Source: Notospermus geniculatus (Eukaryota > Nemertea > Pilidiophora > Heteronemertea > Lineidae). Taken from it: DNA of 64,000 nt. Both the position numbers and the translations under genes were made by a program. Numbering within the stretch: position 1 is the first letter of the stretch; every line of letters begins with the position of its first letter. Positions 33,803 to 44,775 of the stretch are shown here, piece by piece. The notes beneath the pieces were generated by a model. It saw only the letters and a list, made by a program, of their open reading frames with translations. It searched no databases and was not told the origin of the DNA. The stretch covers positions 12,367-76,366 of the forward strand of contig NMRB01002568.1 in NCBI GenBank assembly GCA_002633025.1. Direction: 5' to 3'.

Positions 33803-34287
33803 GTAAGGGTAGGATCGCAGTAAATGCGTATTAGTCTGGGGATTCATATGAAATCAACCGCGTTAGACAATGTTACAATGATGTGTAGGCCTAAACCACA
33901 GCGATTTCAATGATCGCAGACATGGACGATAGGTGGTCGCGGAATGTCTGTAGAAGATGAATTGGCGGGATGAATTGTTGGATGATTTCACGCCGATGGT
34001 GATGCAAGCTGTCGACGATCTATGATGACAAGAACTCCATGACTGAATACTATCAGAGTTAGCTATCAGCTTATCGGAGGCTAGGCTAATCATTATTCAC
34101 CGGTGTCAGGATTGGNGTCAACGTAATGTCTGCGGGTACGTCATCTACGTACGTAATGACGTCGTGACGCCACGACGTCAGCGTAACGTCATCGAGATAC
34201 GTACGGACGAAAATTACGTTACGCAACATTACGGCGTAGAAGTATGAATCAAGCTTAAGACGGGTATACGGACACGCCGGTCAACAA

Positions 34288-34405
34288 TAGAGTGTTTTCG
34301 TCAAGCCCCCGAAACGCCGACGCGAACGACTCTATCCTATTTTTCGGTGCTTCGTGGCATCGAACAATGGGGTTGGCGTTTCAGGGGCTTTGCGAAAACT
34401 CTCTA
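34288..34405. mobile_element. MITE, GAGTTTTCGC family, copy 2
   Basis: Left TAGAGTGTTTTCGTCAAGCC and right GGGGCTTTGCGAAAACTCTC ends, with interior GACGCGAACG and TTCGTGGCATCGAACAATGG blocks as in the other copies. Confidence 0.75.
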
Positions 34406-34499
34406 TAATGGCATCACAGTCGCGAACCCTTTTTGATTAGAAGCCTTTGTTAACAGGTGTGAAAGGAATCCAAGTCCCCCAAGAATTCAATACAGTGAG

Positions 34500-34541
34500 G
34501 CTTTAAGTAAAAGCATTTGCTTACTTTTATGAATACCAGCA
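34500..34541. mobile_element. Half-copy of the GCCGGTATTCATAAAAG MITE
   Basis: Only one arm is present: AAGTAAAAGCATTTGCTTAC then TTTTATGAATACCAGC, matching the right end of the element at 44438-44554. Confidence 0.55.
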
Positions 34542-34552
34542 ATAATAAGTTG

Positions 34553-35176
34553 GTAAATAAAAAATTTATAGAGAAATTTCCATCGCACCATTACCGTTGT
34601 CACCATTCTCAAACCATAATACTCAAGTTTATGATTTTAAACATTCTTTAGTCACGAGACAGCAGTGAATCGAAGAGGAATAACCATAAAAAGACTTGAG
34701 CACATTAAATATTCAAAAGCTATTTCACTTCAGAATAAACTGCGTCTTGATAATGGAAGAACACAAACATTTTACATTTCAAAATCCGTGTTCCTATGGA
34801 CACGCTATTTATTATTTATGAAGAAATCTCTACAAATCCCCGTTCGTTGAGGAATAGCATTCAGGATTTGACGAATTCCCCCTACAATGTTCGACGTGTT
34901 GTTGCCTGGTTATTGACTTCTTAATCGGTTCTGAAATATAAATAAGTTGACGAACGGCATTCGTTTCCTCATCAGCAACGTCATATTGTCATTTTGATTC
35001 TGATTTAGAATATCGACAATAAAACACAAGTATTGCTGATAAAGTCACGGGTAACGTTTTTGAATGTCCCCCGTCTGTGGACTTGAGTACATGTATTATG
35101 GTTTGAGTATTATGGTTTGAGAATGGTGACAACGGTAATGGTGCGATGGAAATTTCTCTATAAATTTTTTATTTAC
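34553..35176. repeat. Inverted pair of 74-bp arms
   Basis: 34553-34626 is the near-exact complement of 35103-35176 (ATGGTGCGATGGAAATTTCT in the right arm). The right arm lies in an insert of about 96 bp flanked by CCCCCGTCTGTG at 35068-35079 and 35176-35187, as if the arm had been inserted with a 12-bp duplication. The 470 bp between the arms is non-coding. Confidence 0.7.
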
Positions 35177-35515
35177 CCCCGTCTGTGAGTGTTCCCTACT
35201 ACTGTCTGACGGAATAAGCTGCAACTTGGAACGTGTCGATCATTCTAACAGTGAGCGATACCCAAACACGGGCTTGAATCAATGGTGAAAAAGGGTTAAA
35301 ATGTGTTGGGATATTACCACAGAGGGTGTACCACCCCAACATAACATGAAGTGGGTGTAGAACGAAGAAGTGATTTCGTTCTACACCCACTTCATGTGGG
35401 TGTTATTTTGGGGTGGTACACCCTCTGTGGTAATATCCCAACACATTTAACCCTTTTTCACCATTTGATTCAAGCCCCTGTGTACCCAAACAATTCGGGA
35501 AACACTGACAGATGG
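35048..35515 (+). repeat. Dispersed repeat, GTAACGTTTTTGAA family, copy 2 (interrupted)
   Basis: The same order of blocks as at 3701-3870, but interrupted twice: by about 96 bp between duplicated CCCCCGTCTGTG words, and by the 216-bp hAT-like MITE at 35267-35482. Confidence 0.65.
35267..35482. mobile_element. 216-bp palindromic hAT-like MITE with 8-bp target duplication
   Basis: Almost the whole element is one palindrome: arms of about 100 bp from CACGGGCTTGAATC to GATTCAAGCCCCTGTG with a centre near 35372. TACCCAAA precedes (35259-35266) and follows (35483-35490) it, an exact 8-bp target duplication. The 8-bp duplication and CA...TG ends fit the hAT superfamily. It interrupts an older dispersed repeat. 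Confidence 0.85.
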
Positions 35516-36530
35516 AACACTGTATTAGTAGATATTACACCTGCATTAGTAACGCTAAGTAAAACTAATTCTGGGTTTTTAAAACCAATCACACAAAACA
35601 ACCTTGGATTTTTTGTAACATCGCCCTTTTTTGAATGTTTGGTAGCATCTGTTCTACAGCTCAGTTGATTTCTTCCGACCGCCAAATCCATCCATAAAGC
35701 TCAACGGAAGAACCTAAATTCAACCAATCAGCATAGAAAGTGAGAGGAATACAGAATTGTGCGTCACGTGACCAAAAGCACTGTTCATTTCACATGACGG
35801 AGGCCTTGTGGAATAGAAATAATCTCCCGGTATTATAGGAGGGATTGGGTGTAGCAATTAGTCGACATGTAACATAATCGTTCGTCGTCCTAACCACTGG
35901 CTTGCCGAGGATAAGGGATACCGGTAATGAAATTGACGTTGGCGTGTGTTATAACAATAACGGGTACATTTACGGCTTAAGCGGCACCGTCGTGTTCTTT
36001 ACCAAGGCCCTCAATGCCGTGACAAAGAACACAGGCGGGCAGTATGGCCGCCGAACATTGTAGACCTACCATTTTTTGGAAATTTTGAGATTTGGGACCC
36101 ACACGGCTTTGCCATCCGTCAACGAACGATGGCATTTTTCCAGGGGAGGTAGATTTAGGCCCTAACTTCTGTCACACAGACATCGTAATCGACGGATCTT
36201 CAATCGAATTAACACGCAAAACGGGTTTCGATTTCTTCACTTCGTTCCATCAGTTACTTTTATTCGATCCCTGGACAAATCTGCACCTGCCTCAAAAGAT
36301 GGGCAAAGCAGCTGTTATAGTGTAATCAAGCTAATTAGCGAAAGTGGACTAGTCGAAGTCGTGCCTTCATCAAGAACGGTCAACAACCTCCGAGAGAGCT
36401 CTTCGCCTTCGATTGATAAGAGTAACGAGATTTGCTGTCCTTGGCGATACCCCGGTCATTAAGGGAGGTTTCGCAAGCGCCCGGTTAGGCCATACGAAAT
36501 TGGCGTTCGCTTTGGCGTTTCGGGGACTCT

Positions 36531-36656
36531 GAGAGTTTTCGCAAAGCCCCCGAAACGCCGACGCGAACGTCTATCCTATTGTTCGCTACTCCCTTCGTGG
36601 CATCGAACAATGGGATTGGCGTTAGCGATGGCGTTTCGGGGTTTGGCGAAAACTCT
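36531..36656. mobile_element. MITE, GAGTTTTCGC family, copy 3
   Basis: Ends GAGAGTTTTCGCAAAGCCCC and GGGGTTTGGCGAAAACTCT, interior GACGCGAACGTCTATCC and TTCGTGGCATCGAACAATGG. A further partial end (GGAGGTTTCGCAAGCGCCCG) lies just upstream near 36464. Confidence 0.8.
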
Positions 36657-37383
36657 ACTATCGATGTCGCCATGTTTGCATCAAGGGACGCGAAGCAACC
36701 GCGTACAGGATACAACTCAAGAAGCCTGCGTGGATAGTTCCTGACACTGATGTGGTAAATAAAGGAAGAAGAAGAGCAGTCACTCCCAAATGCCCATCAA
36801 AAGCTCTTTGGGAATTCGTTAATCCTCTTAATCTAACTAACGCTTTGTAGATGATCTCAAAAGGACGCTTTGAAAGTGTCTCATTGGAAATTAAGACTCG
36901 GGTGTCAAAGTCATATGTGTTGCAGTTGGTTAAAAATCACCTTTATGTTTCAAAACTAAATGGCTCTCAAAGATGGATATACATGTAATATAAGCCACGA
37001 CGTCGGCTCATCCCAAAACTAATTTGCTGTGCCTTTACACCAATGATGACGGATCTTTCAAAGTACTATAAATGTGTTCCCATGAACGATTCAGCTTTCA
37101 AACCCTCCTGCGGTCCGATTCACCATGTGTAGTTGACAGTAGCCTCCCTAGATACTGCCTACGCAGCCGCTATCTTCCGCTCCCTCACTTCGCTCCAACT
37201 GAAAAGACTGCTTCTTGTAAAGTCGAACTTGAAAATTGCCATTTTAAAAATCTATATATTTGAAAGGATGATCGAGTCATCATTGCAAAAATATTGTTGG
37301 TGCAAAGGGGAAAACTTTGACTTGACTATCAGTTTAGAAAAAGGATAACCTTCAAGGTTTTTAAATACAGGTGTGGTATCTGC

Positions 37384-37533
37384 CAGTGTTTCCATGTCAG
37401 TGTTTCCCCGTATTGTTTACTGGATAGATCGACGCGTTCCTCTGTGTGTCCCCTATTATCAAGTCGCAGGTTATTCCGTCAGACAATAGAAAGGAACACT
37501 CACAGATTGGGAACATTCAAAAACGTTACACCG
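37384..37533 (-). repeat. Dispersed repeat, GTAACGTTTTTGAA family, copy 3
   Basis: Reverse-strand copy of the 3701-3870 repeat: CAGTGTTTCCCCGTATTGTT at its low-coordinate end, ATTCCGTCAGACAATA inside, and CAAAAACGTTACACCGG at the other end. Confidence 0.65.
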
Positions 37534-38807
37534 GTAATATGACACATTGAGCGAAAAAAGGGAAAAAAATCTAATTGTTATCTGTGTAGTCGAAAACTTC
37601 GGTGTGTCAGGATGATAAGCGGCTTAAGTTCAGTGCCAGAACAAATCCTCTCAGTTAAAGAAGACGAACGGTTGACGAGCAGGAGTTACTGCGATTGCTC
37701 TTCAGGTGAATGAACCTCGCGGAAGTGTTTGTTGTTGTATTCTAAGGTTTCTTCCTCGTGCACTGCAGGTCCAACAAAAAGTGGTGCTCGGCTCTGTCAT
37801 CGCGATAAGAATGGTATTTTGATTGGTTGATGGAAAGTGGTCGCCGACCCAAAGAGACAGAAACATTTCGCGCATTCAGCCAGTAGCGAACCGGGGGAAA
37901 AGCAAGCGATCTATTCACCACCGATCATCTCGCCATCCACCAGACCAGGCGATATCGGCTTGATGTCGCCCTCACCTCGCCCCGCTTTTGCTGCGGAGGC
38001 TTAATAGACAAGCAACCAAAGACTGTAGACGCAGAGGTTCGGTGATTGAGTATATCAGAAACTTGGAATTACGAACAAATGCATCATCGAGACAGATCGC
38101 GTTCACCATAGCGTGGTGTTTTCTCGGGCGTCACATGAGCCAAACATCTCACATGATCGGGCGTACATGTAACGTTGTTTATCTCCCGACACGTCAAGGG
38201 AGTTGAAAGGGTCTTCTGTTTGCCAAAGTCAGTGTCCTTGTCATGTCTCATTCCTTCCATAATAGACACGAGGATATTTGGTAGACGTCGGCAGAGAAGA
38301 TTTCAGACCTGGATGAACAGCTCTCGAAAACCAGCGGTGCTATTTTCCTGCCCGCTCCCCGACGGCAACTGCCCGTTCGTCGATGGATGGCACTGTTCCA
38401 GGCTACCTTAGCTCCCTCGTTGATTTACCCACTTAGTCTAACCATGAATATTCTTGTCAACGGTGCTATCGACTCGATTTACCAATTCCAGCCACACACG
38501 TGTAGTTACGAGGTCCTCCGGTGAACTGCCCCATCTCATGAAAGTGGACTAATTGGCGAATCAAGCTTGTCAACCCTGGCTGATCCTATCAAACGCAATT
38601 TGCTTTGACATGTTCGAAGTCTAGGCGACAACAGGCGAACACCTGCCAGACTTTCAGCATCACCGGAAGAAACTGGATACTGTACAGTCCAGAAAGAATT
38701 ATAAGTGGGAAAAACAGCTGGTAGTTGGCACCCGAAGGGTTAATATGGATCATCACTGCTCTTCTCGTAATAGCTACCTACCTCGCACTGGGAAGTCAGG
38801 CCTATAA

Positions 38808-39005
38808 GGGCCGATTTTTTAAACGATGGCTAAGATAACCATCGGGTTTCATTAACCCTCATCGAAGTGAATTTTTCGATTTTATGAATCGTTGAGAGCC
38901 AAACAGTCTAAAAGTCAAAATGTTTACTTTGGTTAATTCAGGTTTGTCAGAAAAGCTGATGGTTAAACCGAGGTTTACCTTAACTATCGTTTAAAAAATC
39001 GGCCC
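38808..39005. mobile_element. 198-bp MITE, GGGCCGATTTTTTAAACGA termini
   Basis: Ends GGGCCGATTTTTTAAACGAT and ATCGTTTAAAAAATCGGCCC are inverted copies, followed inward by GGCTAAGATAACCATCGG and its mirrored counterpart. A second copy, in the opposite orientation, lies at 49459-49676 inside another element. Confidence 0.85.
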
Positions 39006-39120
39006 TAACTTGGCTGATGTTACTCCAGCCCCACCCCCAGTCGGTCAACTCGAAACAGTCGGTCAACTGGAATTAGGATTCGACCCACTTCTGACTGTTG
39101 AGTGGTCGTATTGTCCAACC

Positions 39121-39713
39121 TAAAGGCCTGTCTACACGATCATACATTTGTTCAAAACATCATCAAACATTTGTGTGATGATGTTCATGGACAGATATTT
39201 GATTGTGTAGGCTGTTTTCCCAACAAACTTGAACAGCAACCAACATGTATGATGATGTTCAACTTTGTGTGATGATGTTCAGGACAAAATGTATGATCGT
39301 GTGGACTGTTTTCCCAACAAACCTGAACATGTTTGATGATGTTCAAATTTTTAGCTGCATGTTTCATCTTGCCAATGCAAAACATCCCCAAAAAAATGTG
39401 TGATGATGTTCATGGACAAATGTATGATCGTGTGGACGGTTTTCCCAACAAACTTGAACAGCATCCAACATTATCCTTTCTCCATCATACTTCATCATAC
39501 AAAGTTCATGAATGTTGGACTGTAGATCGAAATCCACAACAAACTTGAACATCATCATGCAAGTGTATGATGCTGTTTTGAACAATGTATGATGATGTTC
39601 AAAATTTTAGCTGCATTGTCACAAGACAGAAATCGACACACAAGCTTGGACATCATCATACAAATGTATGATGATGTTTTGAACAAATGTATGATCGTGT
39701 AGACAGGCCTTTA
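39121..39713. mobile_element. 0.6-kb TIR element built from TGTATGATGATGTTC words
   Basis: The ends TAAAGGCCTGTCTACACGAT and ATCGTGTAGACAGGCCTTTA are perfect inverted copies. Inside, TGTATGATGATGTTC, ATGTATGATCGTGT and GTTTTCCCAACAAACTTGAA recur many times in both orientations, so the element is nearly all internal repeat. There is no coding capacity. TA at both ends could be the target duplication. Confidence 0.8.
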
Positions 39714-39766
39714 GGCCTACAATGGTTATTGCACGGGCTTTGAACACGGTGCTTTGCCAGTGAAGT

Positions 39767-39818
39767 AGGCCTACATGTACATGTACATGTACATGTATAC
39801 GTACATGTAGGCCTACAT
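39767..39818. repeat. CATGTA simple repeat bounded by AGGCCTAC words
   Basis: Tandem ACATGTACATGTACATGTAC with GTAGGCCTACATG words at both ends, so the whole 50 bp is nearly self-complementary. Confidence 0.8.
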
Positions 39819-40456
39819 GCACATAACCGCGCATTGGAAGAGCCTGCACGTGGCAAAGGCAGGCTTCATATCTGTGACCCTAACTGCGATTTTGGTGCTT
39901 TATGATCTCTGCTATCATGTATCAGCATTCCTCACATAATCTGCTTGTTGATCACCTCCGAACAATCCCTTGTAAAATCTCGGCGTGAAATTTATCATAT
40001 AAGAACAATAATACATGTCAATAAAAAGTGACAAATGGCCTGTGATAATCTTGTAGTTGTTGATACCAATTTCTCTCGGAAGAGCCATCAATTTTGTCCC
40101 GCTCGTGGTTGATAATGGAGATATTGGTTGTTTCACCGGAGGGATTGATAGCTAACATTACCGTCACACAACTACTCGAGGCAAAACATGTATTACATGT
40201 AAATAGTTGTCCTTAAGTAGACCAGATGTCCTGTAGGAACAGCTCAGTCGTCTTTATTTCTTTAGAACCCAAGGCAAGTCTATCTTGGCAGGTCGGTGAA
40301 ATCGAAGGGAAGTTTTAGAGATCCAAGGATGCGTTTGTGGTTCCTGGTTATAAACAGTTTCTTACATTGGTAATTTATTCTGTTTTCTGCACCACGTGTG
40401 GGAGACCCATGACATATTTGACTCCGAAGCAGTCAGGCCTAATGAAGCACTCCGCC

Positions 40457-40729
40457 CCTATAGACCTTTCCAACAAAGATGGTGGCCAACTAGTTCTAGA
40501 ACTATTAGTAGCCACCATCTTTGTCCTCCCACGTGGCGTCGTGGCCATTCACTGTCCAAGCATGGGATAAGACTACCAAACGCATCCACTCCGACAACTC
40601 TTTTACCTAAACTTCATGAACTTTTGTCCTCATGGCCCGCTTGACAAGCTTGGCGTGCCAGCGACCTTGTTCAGATTCTGACGTCATATGTGAGAACTGT
40701 GAGCCATCTTTTCTGAAAAGGTCTATAGG
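40457..40729. mobile_element. 273-bp TIR element, CCTATAGACCTTT termini
   Basis: Left CCTATAGACCTTTCCAACAA-AGATGG and right CCATCTTTTCTGAAAAGGTC-TATAGG are inverted copies. Inside is a separate hairpin near 40484-40533 (AAAGATGGTGGC ... GCCACCATCTTT). Non-coding. Confidence 0.65.
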
Positions 40730-41639
40730 TCTACCTTCTCTCCTTCAGGAAGCTGATTAACAGGCCTCTATATAGTTCGCCAGAAGTAAGAAAAAACCTC
40801 GAACGAACTAGATTGTGTGCAATATTGTCATAAGAGACAAAAACTCGCTTTTATTGCAATTACTTTACTTCTAGGCCTAATCCGATAAGTCTGTTCTGTT
40901 CCTGAGGTAAACTTTCAGGATGCGTCTTGTATAAAAGAAACAACTGGACTTGTCAAACCCTCTGGAATTCTTTTTCCCCCGAGGGCTATGACATTAGTGC
41001 GGATTCATTTCCTTCCATACGAGATTAAGTAATTTCCTGAGCGACGACTGTCACATGACCACGGGCGAATCGCATCTCTTTTGAGTTTGGCTGGTTCTGT
41101 AGAGTGATTGCCAGCATCATGACACTGTAGGGTAGGCCTATGAACTCCCGTGTTGCACTTTCCATAAAGTTCTAGTCCCTGAAACCACAAAAGGTGACAC
41201 AATGCACGTCTGTCAATCGTATAATTAAAAAGTGACGAAGACGTGACCACCCGACAATTTGCTTTGCAGCAGCAGAAGTTCACCGACCAAAATTTGACCT
41301 GGACGCAAGGGCCCAACGCGCCGCGTAGCGGCCAACAGCGAAGCTAGCCAAAGACTTGTCATGGGTCAGTCAATAGAACTGGACTCATAGGAAATATGCA
41401 CCTAATGTTCAGATGGAATATACCGGACGGTTGGTTCACGTTTTTAGTGACTGTGAACGTAGATGGGTACATTATGTAGCGATATGCTGACAGATTTGCT
41501 GGGGATTTGCTCTGTGGATGTTGTAAAATGCGTTTTTTGGAAGATCATTCTGATTTGCAACGTCATTTTTAATTAACATAAAAATATGTTGAGTAGCTGG
41601 GATATGTTTATAAACATTTATTGAGCAGCCACCGTCATG

Positions 41640-41765
41640 ACGTGGCCGGCTGGCGCATCGGTAGAGCGTCCGGCTCTGAATCCGGGGCGCCGGGTTCGAG
41701 CCTTGCGATAGGAAATTTTATTTTTTTCACGTGTCAGTTTCTCTGTTTATTTTTTTTTCTGAAAA
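41640..41765 (+). mobile_element. tRNA-like SINE head with T-rich tail
   Basis: GGCTGGCGCATCGGTAGAGC resembles a D arm and A box, CTCTGAA an anticodon loop (CTG, glutamine-like), and GCCGGGTTCGAGCC a B box and T arm. T runs follow at about 41720-41760. The arms pair poorly, so a tRNA-derived element or pseudogene is more likely than a working tRNA. Confidence 0.55.
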
Positions 41766-41854
41766 CGTTTTCTCGCAGGATGAATATCTCCCCAGCCCTT
41801 CCATTTCCCTACAAATCTGCATTTGCTAATAAATACTTATAACCACAGATCCCT

Positions 41855-41917
41855 GTCAGCTGCCCTGCATTCAGAGAGACTTTTCACTAAAGTCTCTCTG
41901 AATGCAGGGCAGCTGAC
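41855..41917. repeat. Perfect 29-bp hairpin
   Basis: GTCAGCTGCCCTGCATTCAG...AGAGACTTT (41855-41883) is followed after 5 bases (TCACT) by its exact complement (41889-41917). Not part of any TIR family seen elsewhere in the window. Confidence 0.95.
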
Positions 41918-42575
41918 TACCATCCACATTCCCCTCCCAGTCACCAAAAATATCAACACCACAACTAACGTTCAAGACTACTGGTTCCCGTATTCCCTCA
42001 AAATACGAGAACCACGGCAAGTATGGGTCGGCGGACTTCTGTTAATCCTGTTTAGAGCTGTACACGGAATGGCTTCAAGGTCCCGAGCTCTTTGTGAAGC
42101 TTTTAAAGCTTTGTGGAGCTCTTTTAATACCTTACGACCTTACGTAAGGTATACCGTTTATACCTTTACGTAATCACGGCCGAAGACCGCGCCCACACTG
42201 CAGGCGAAATGGCGAAGACAATTTGACAAACCCTTGTTGTATCTCAAACAATCTCTAACACAAGGTTCGTCCAAATGACGCACCGTGGATTGTCATTTCG
42301 ACGAATTAGATACTCAGTTTGGTGATAAATGGAAAATGAACCTAAGTTCGTCGTTTTGACGAATCAGAGTTTTTCAGTGTAGCAACTGCACAAACATTTA
42401 TGGTAATCGCCCTGTTTTGATGATTTAAATTCTTAGTTGCATAAGCACTTTTGGGATTTGGAAATGGTGAAAGTCGGCGTCTGATTGTAAATCAAAATAT
42501 GAAATCTGTCGTATTACATTTGTTTGCTTATCGAAAAGGCTAAGATAATACATGCATGCTCTACTTATATACTCT

Positions 42576-43613
42576 TACAGTACAGGGCACAATTGACATC
42601 CCATGTGCTTCGCGCACCCTGCGCGCGACGTACGAAGCTCTATCGCGCACCATTCTCGCGACGTGCGCGAAGACTTCGCGAACTCGGCGAGAACGGTGCG
42701 CGAACATTAACTGCCGACGTTCGCGCACCCTTCGCGAAGCCTAGCCGCGTAGTGTTCGCGAAGGTCCAGTCTTCGCGATGTTATGAAGAACGGTCTGGCT
42801 GACGGTGTGTAGCCTACGACAGCCCTATATGTAGTCATGAAGGCCTTGCGGACCATGTTTACACGGCGTCACGACGTCGCAAATCATCAGCACTGTGTTG
42901 GACGCACTACATATCACACCACTCGTGTTATGGGTGGCACATTCGGTTGTCTACATTGTGTAGGCCCCGGTTGGCCAAGCCTAGGCCACGACGGTGTGGT
43001 AGGCGTACCGGTATAAATTTGTGGATTCACTTGTTGGCCTACGCTTAGGATACATTTAAATTAGGGTAAGTCAATGTCCGTAGCCTCACCATCAGCTCAG
43101 CTCCAGCCGCCAGCCACGTGCATCGGTCGGGCATCGGGGTAGGCCTAGGCCTAGCCGCCGGTAGGCCCTGTTCGGGCCAAGCCAAGCATGCAAGGCCTAG
43201 GCCTAGCCCTGCCTATAGGCCTACAGGCTATAAGTGTGATGATGACACATGTTACATGCAGTAACGACGCCTTGTGTATGTAGGCATGGTAGGCCTGACA
43301 AGGAGGCCTAGGCCTACCCTAGCCTAGGCCTAAAATCGACAATTTCAAAACCATGATGGCTTGGCAACTGCGAGGATCAGAGAGTAGCCTATTCGCGAAG
43401 ATCAGCTGTGTCGATGATATTACTCTGGTCTCGCGGAGGGTGCGCGTACGGTACGCGAGATAAAGTCACTGTTGTTCGCGCACATCACGCGAACCCTGCT
43501 CGCACCCTGCCCGAACGGTGCGCGAAGTGTGGCGATTAAGTTTCGCGCACCCTACGAGAATGATTCGCGCAGGGTGCGCGAATTCAGGGATGTCAATTGT
43601 GCCCTGTACTGTA
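42576..43613. mobile_element. 1.0-kb TIR element with CGCGAA / GGTGCGCG word arrays
   Basis: Ends TACAGTACAGGGCACAATTG... and ...CAATTGTGCCCTGTACTGTA are inverted copies and match the termini of the 261-bp element at 23078. About 190 bp inside each end consists of TTCGCGCACC, GGTGCGCGAA and TTCGCGAA words in both orientations. The centre (42790-43380) is unrelated, rich in TAGGCCTA words, with no transposase frame. Confidence 0.8.
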
Positions 43614-44437
43614 GGTTACCGTGATGTGTGGAATTCAAATTGCGCCTATTACGTCATTTCCTGGCCTTGCAGCAGAATTCTACGAACGCACTCAACTACT
43701 CTCATCCTGGATACTCCACGTGTATTGGGTTTACTACATGTACATGTACGTCATAAAGACTACGCCACTACGCGAGCGTAGTCGGAGGGCGGAGCGATGT
43801 CACAACCCTTGGTAGCCAAGAATCTGATGGTCTACTGTGCTTGTTTCTGCAGCAGGCCATCGACTGAGGTCATTTCACTCTGCTCCATTGCTTCCCTCGG
43901 AGATTTCTTTTATGAACCTGAATCGACAGTCAGTCAAAATTATTTCGCCAGCCAAAAAGGGAATATTATTGTGACGGAACCTGGAAACAACGAGTTACAT
44001 AACTCCAAATTAAAATCTTACAAAAAGAAGAAAATCAACTAAAGTACTTCAGAATTACACGCCATGAGGGTAAGAGCCAGCGTTGCTCATTGGTCAATAT
44101 TCCTTGGTCGTTGCTGTCATGAATTCAGCAAGCCAACCGCATCAGCGATTACAGTGGTGTATTTGATCACTTTGTGCTGTTCACCTCGACGAAGTCCCGC
44201 CACGTCTTAGATACATGAGCGACGGTATACAGTAGAATACAGGCTACTGCCTTGGGCTACTGCGTGGGATTCTCGACACCATGGTTCTAAAAAGGCTAGC
44301 TAATGACAGCGATAATCACTAGGGCTGCTTGATGACAGGGAATGCCTGTCGGAGCCGAATCGCTGTCTGTAGTAATCACGGTTCTGACCAATCAAAGCAA
44401 ATATCGCAACTTCCTTTCTAAGAGGTCACAGGCAATG

Positions 44438-44554
44438 GCCGGTATTCATAAAAGTTAGCAAATGCTTTTACTTACGATTTGCACAGGGAGGTCCAATGTA
44501 AACGCACTACAAAACTTGAAGCAAAAGCATTTGCTAGCTTTTATGAATATCAGC
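44438..44554. mobile_element. 117-bp MITE, GCCGGTATTCATAAAAG termini
   Basis: Ends GCCGGTATTCATAAAAG and CTTTTATGAATATCAGC are inverted, with inner arms AGCAAATGCTTTTACTT and AAGCAAAAGCATTTGCT. CAATG flanks both ends (44433-44437 and 44555-44559), consistent with a 5-bp target duplication. Confidence 0.75.
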
Positions 44555-44611
44555 CAATGTGACCGATGCACCTACTGTTTTGAATTATTCGGCTCAGCCC
44601 ATTGAAGGCCC

Positions 44612-44727
44612 GTGGTCCATATTCATAAACATTCTTGAGTCAAAGTGTGATACTTATCTTTTGTGTTGAACAAAAGATACATGTAAGTGTCACACTTAGA
44701 ATTTAAGTACTTTATGAATATGGGCCC
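44612..44727. mobile_element. Short TIR element, CCATATTCATAAA termini
   Basis: GGTCCATATTCATAAA on the left and TTTATGAATATGGGCCC on the right, with inner arms CAAAGTGTGATACTTA and TAAGTGTCACACTTAG around a TCTTTTGTGTTGAACAAAAG hairpin loop. The boundaries are approximate. Confidence 0.65.
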
Positions 44728-44775
44728 TGAGAAACCATTGTTCACTATCAGCCTGACAAAAAGATCTGAGTGTCC

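Noticed and set aside
39121-39713. Regularly recurring TGTATGATGATGTTC words, at first glance like a CRISPR array
   Set aside because: The words occur in both orientations with uneven spacing, and the block is bounded by perfect TIRs. The window is also plainly eukaryotic.
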